A DNA stretch of 32,729 bases from Variovorax sp. Root411 (GTDB lineage Bacteria; Pseudomonadota; Gammaproteobacteria; Burkholderiales; Burkholderiaceae_C), in the NCBI RefSeq assembly GCF_001425205.1, contig NZ_LMDW01000009.1:1-32729 (forward strand), written 5' to 3'. Positions 31,786 to 32,729 of the stretch are shown in pieces (position 1 is the stretch's first letter; the number at the start of each line of letters is the position of its first letter). The notes under the pieces are model-generated. The model saw nothing but the letters and a program-made list of their open reading frames with translations. It was not told the DNA's origin and did no database searches. The translations under genes and the position numbers were made by a program.

Positions 31786-32706
31786 ATGGAACCAGAAAAG
31801 AAACGCCACCACTTCGTCCCCAAGGCTTACCTCAAGGCGTTCTGCAACGCTGAGGGAAAGCTGTTGGTTTATCGGAAAGACGATCCGGAGAACGTGCTGA
31901 AGATGGCGCCCGATGCCATCGGCTTCGAAAAGTACTACTACGCGCAACCTCTCCCTGGTGGAGGCCGGGACACCAACATGCTAGAGAATATGTTCTCTGA
32001 ATTGGAAGGCCAGTGGCCGGCGCTGGCTGCTAGGCTCACCAACGGGGAGGATGTGAACGACCAACTGAGCGTGTTGCTTGAGTTCATCGCGCTGCAGCGG
32101 GTCCGTGTTCCTGCAAGCAGGGACGTCACAGAAGGCGCATTGGCCAACTTGGTGAAGCAGACGTTGAACCGGATGCACCTCGCGGGGGAACTGCCGCCAA
32201 TGCCCGCTGGGCTGGGCCTCAGTGACGTCACGGTTGCCATTGACCCGCACCAGTCTATCCATGGCATGGTGACGCATCTCCAGCTCGAAGTCGCAGGCAT
32301 CATAGACCGGGCGGGTTTTTGGGCGGTCCGCAACGAGACAGGCAGGCCCTTTCTCACCAGCGACAACCCGGTGATTTGGTTCGATGAAACTCAGCCTGAG
32401 GACGCTCGCCGACCCTATGCCATCAAGTCGCAGGGGCCTTTCATCTTGGTATTCCCCGTTAGTCCGACCCTTGTAATTCTCGGCGCGCCGAACCATAAAG
32501 AGGTCTTTTCTCGGTACGGGCTTCGGTATTCGGCGGCTCCCACTGAGGACTGGGTCGCATGGATAAACGAGGAAGTTTCGCGGTTTGCTTACGAGGCCGT
32601 CTTTGCGCAGCGTGAAGGTGAGGAAGAGGTTGTCAAGCGACATCAGGAGCTGCCCCCCTGGCGACATGAAGAACTGACCCCCGGGTTGTTGATCAATCTG
32701 TCGTGA
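31786..32706 (+). CDS. DUF4238 family protein
   Basis: The 306-residue product begins EKKRHHFVPKAYLKAFCNAE, the signature of DUF4238. It also has LLEFIALQRVRVPASRD, WAVRNETGRPFLTSDNPVIW and GPFILVFPVSPTLVILGAP, all in the order expected for the family. Its role is unknown; such genes are often found singly in genomic islands, sometimes near defence genes. The ATG at 31786 starts the conserved part; an in-frame start at 31705 would add 27 unrelated residues. It stands alone, 125 bp after the radical SAM gene. Confidence 0.87.
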   Translation: MEPEKKRHHFVPKAYLKAFCNAEGKLLVYRKDDPENVLKMAPDAIGFEKYYYAQPLPGGGRDTNMLENMFSELEGQWPALAARLTNGEDVNDQLSVLLEFIALQRVRVPASRDVTEGALANLVKQTLNRMHLAGELPPMPAGLGLSDVTVAIDPHQSIHGMVTHLQLEVAGIIDRAGFWAVRNETGRPFLTSDNPVIWFDETQPEDARRPYAIKSQGPFILVFPVSPTLVILGAPNHKEVFSRYGLRYSAAPTEDWVAWINEEVSRFAYEAVFAQREGEEEVVKRHQELPPWRHEELTPGLLINLS

Positions 32707-32729
32707 CTGCGTCTTTCGCGCTGGCCTGG

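Overview
The window comes from a high-GC betaproteobacterium, most likely of the Burkholderiales. Several orphan tricarboxylate-type solute-binding proteins (TctC/Bug family) and a Tn4371-type trb cluster are both typical of Cupriavidus, Delftia, Comamonas, Achromobacter or Bordetella relatives. No rRNA, tRNA, CRISPR array or integrase was seen. Species and replicon type cannot be fixed from this sequence alone.

Region A (1-11140) looks like a catabolic and uptake cluster. On the minus strand a Bug binding protein and an MmgE/PrpD-family protein form a tight pair. On the plus strand lie a degenerate Bug remnant, two exported alpha/beta hydrolases, a second Bug protein, an AroE-like NAD-type dehydrogenase, a KstD-like flavoprotein, a second FAD oxidoreductase and a third Bug gene with a signal-peptide frameshift. 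The divergent gap at 2691-2967 carries two matching LysR-type boxes 106 bp apart. I infer that periplasmic hydrolysis of an ester or lactone, binding-protein uptake and oxidation of a hydroxylated ring acid work together; the substrate is unknown.

Region B (11141-12968) is a junction. It holds a decayed histidinol-phosphate aminotransferase remnant, a LysR regulator of the type I recall seeing beside traG in such elements, a perfect 18-bp palindrome and a hairpin.

Region C (12969-25364) is a complete mating-pair-formation operon in Tn4371 order: traG, a ribbon-helix-helix-like gene, trbB, C, D, E, J, K-like, L, F, G, I and a DUF2274 gene. Most junctions overlap by 4 bp or are very short, which suggests one transcript with translational coupling. 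No relaxase, replication, partition or integrase gene is inside the window, so this is only the type IV secretion half of an integrative conjugative element.

Region D (25365-32729) is a lower-GC, defence-like patch directly after the trb operon. It has an AbiE-type toxin-antitoxin pair, a divergent two-gene operon (unknown protein plus an HTH-ImmA/IrrE metallopeptidase) behind a tandem repeat, a 5'-truncated unknown gene, an IS21-family fragment, a radical SAM gene whose 5' end abuts the IS end, and a DUF4238 gene. The unknown/ImmA module and the IS-broken divergent gene pair are the parts least explained by known systems.
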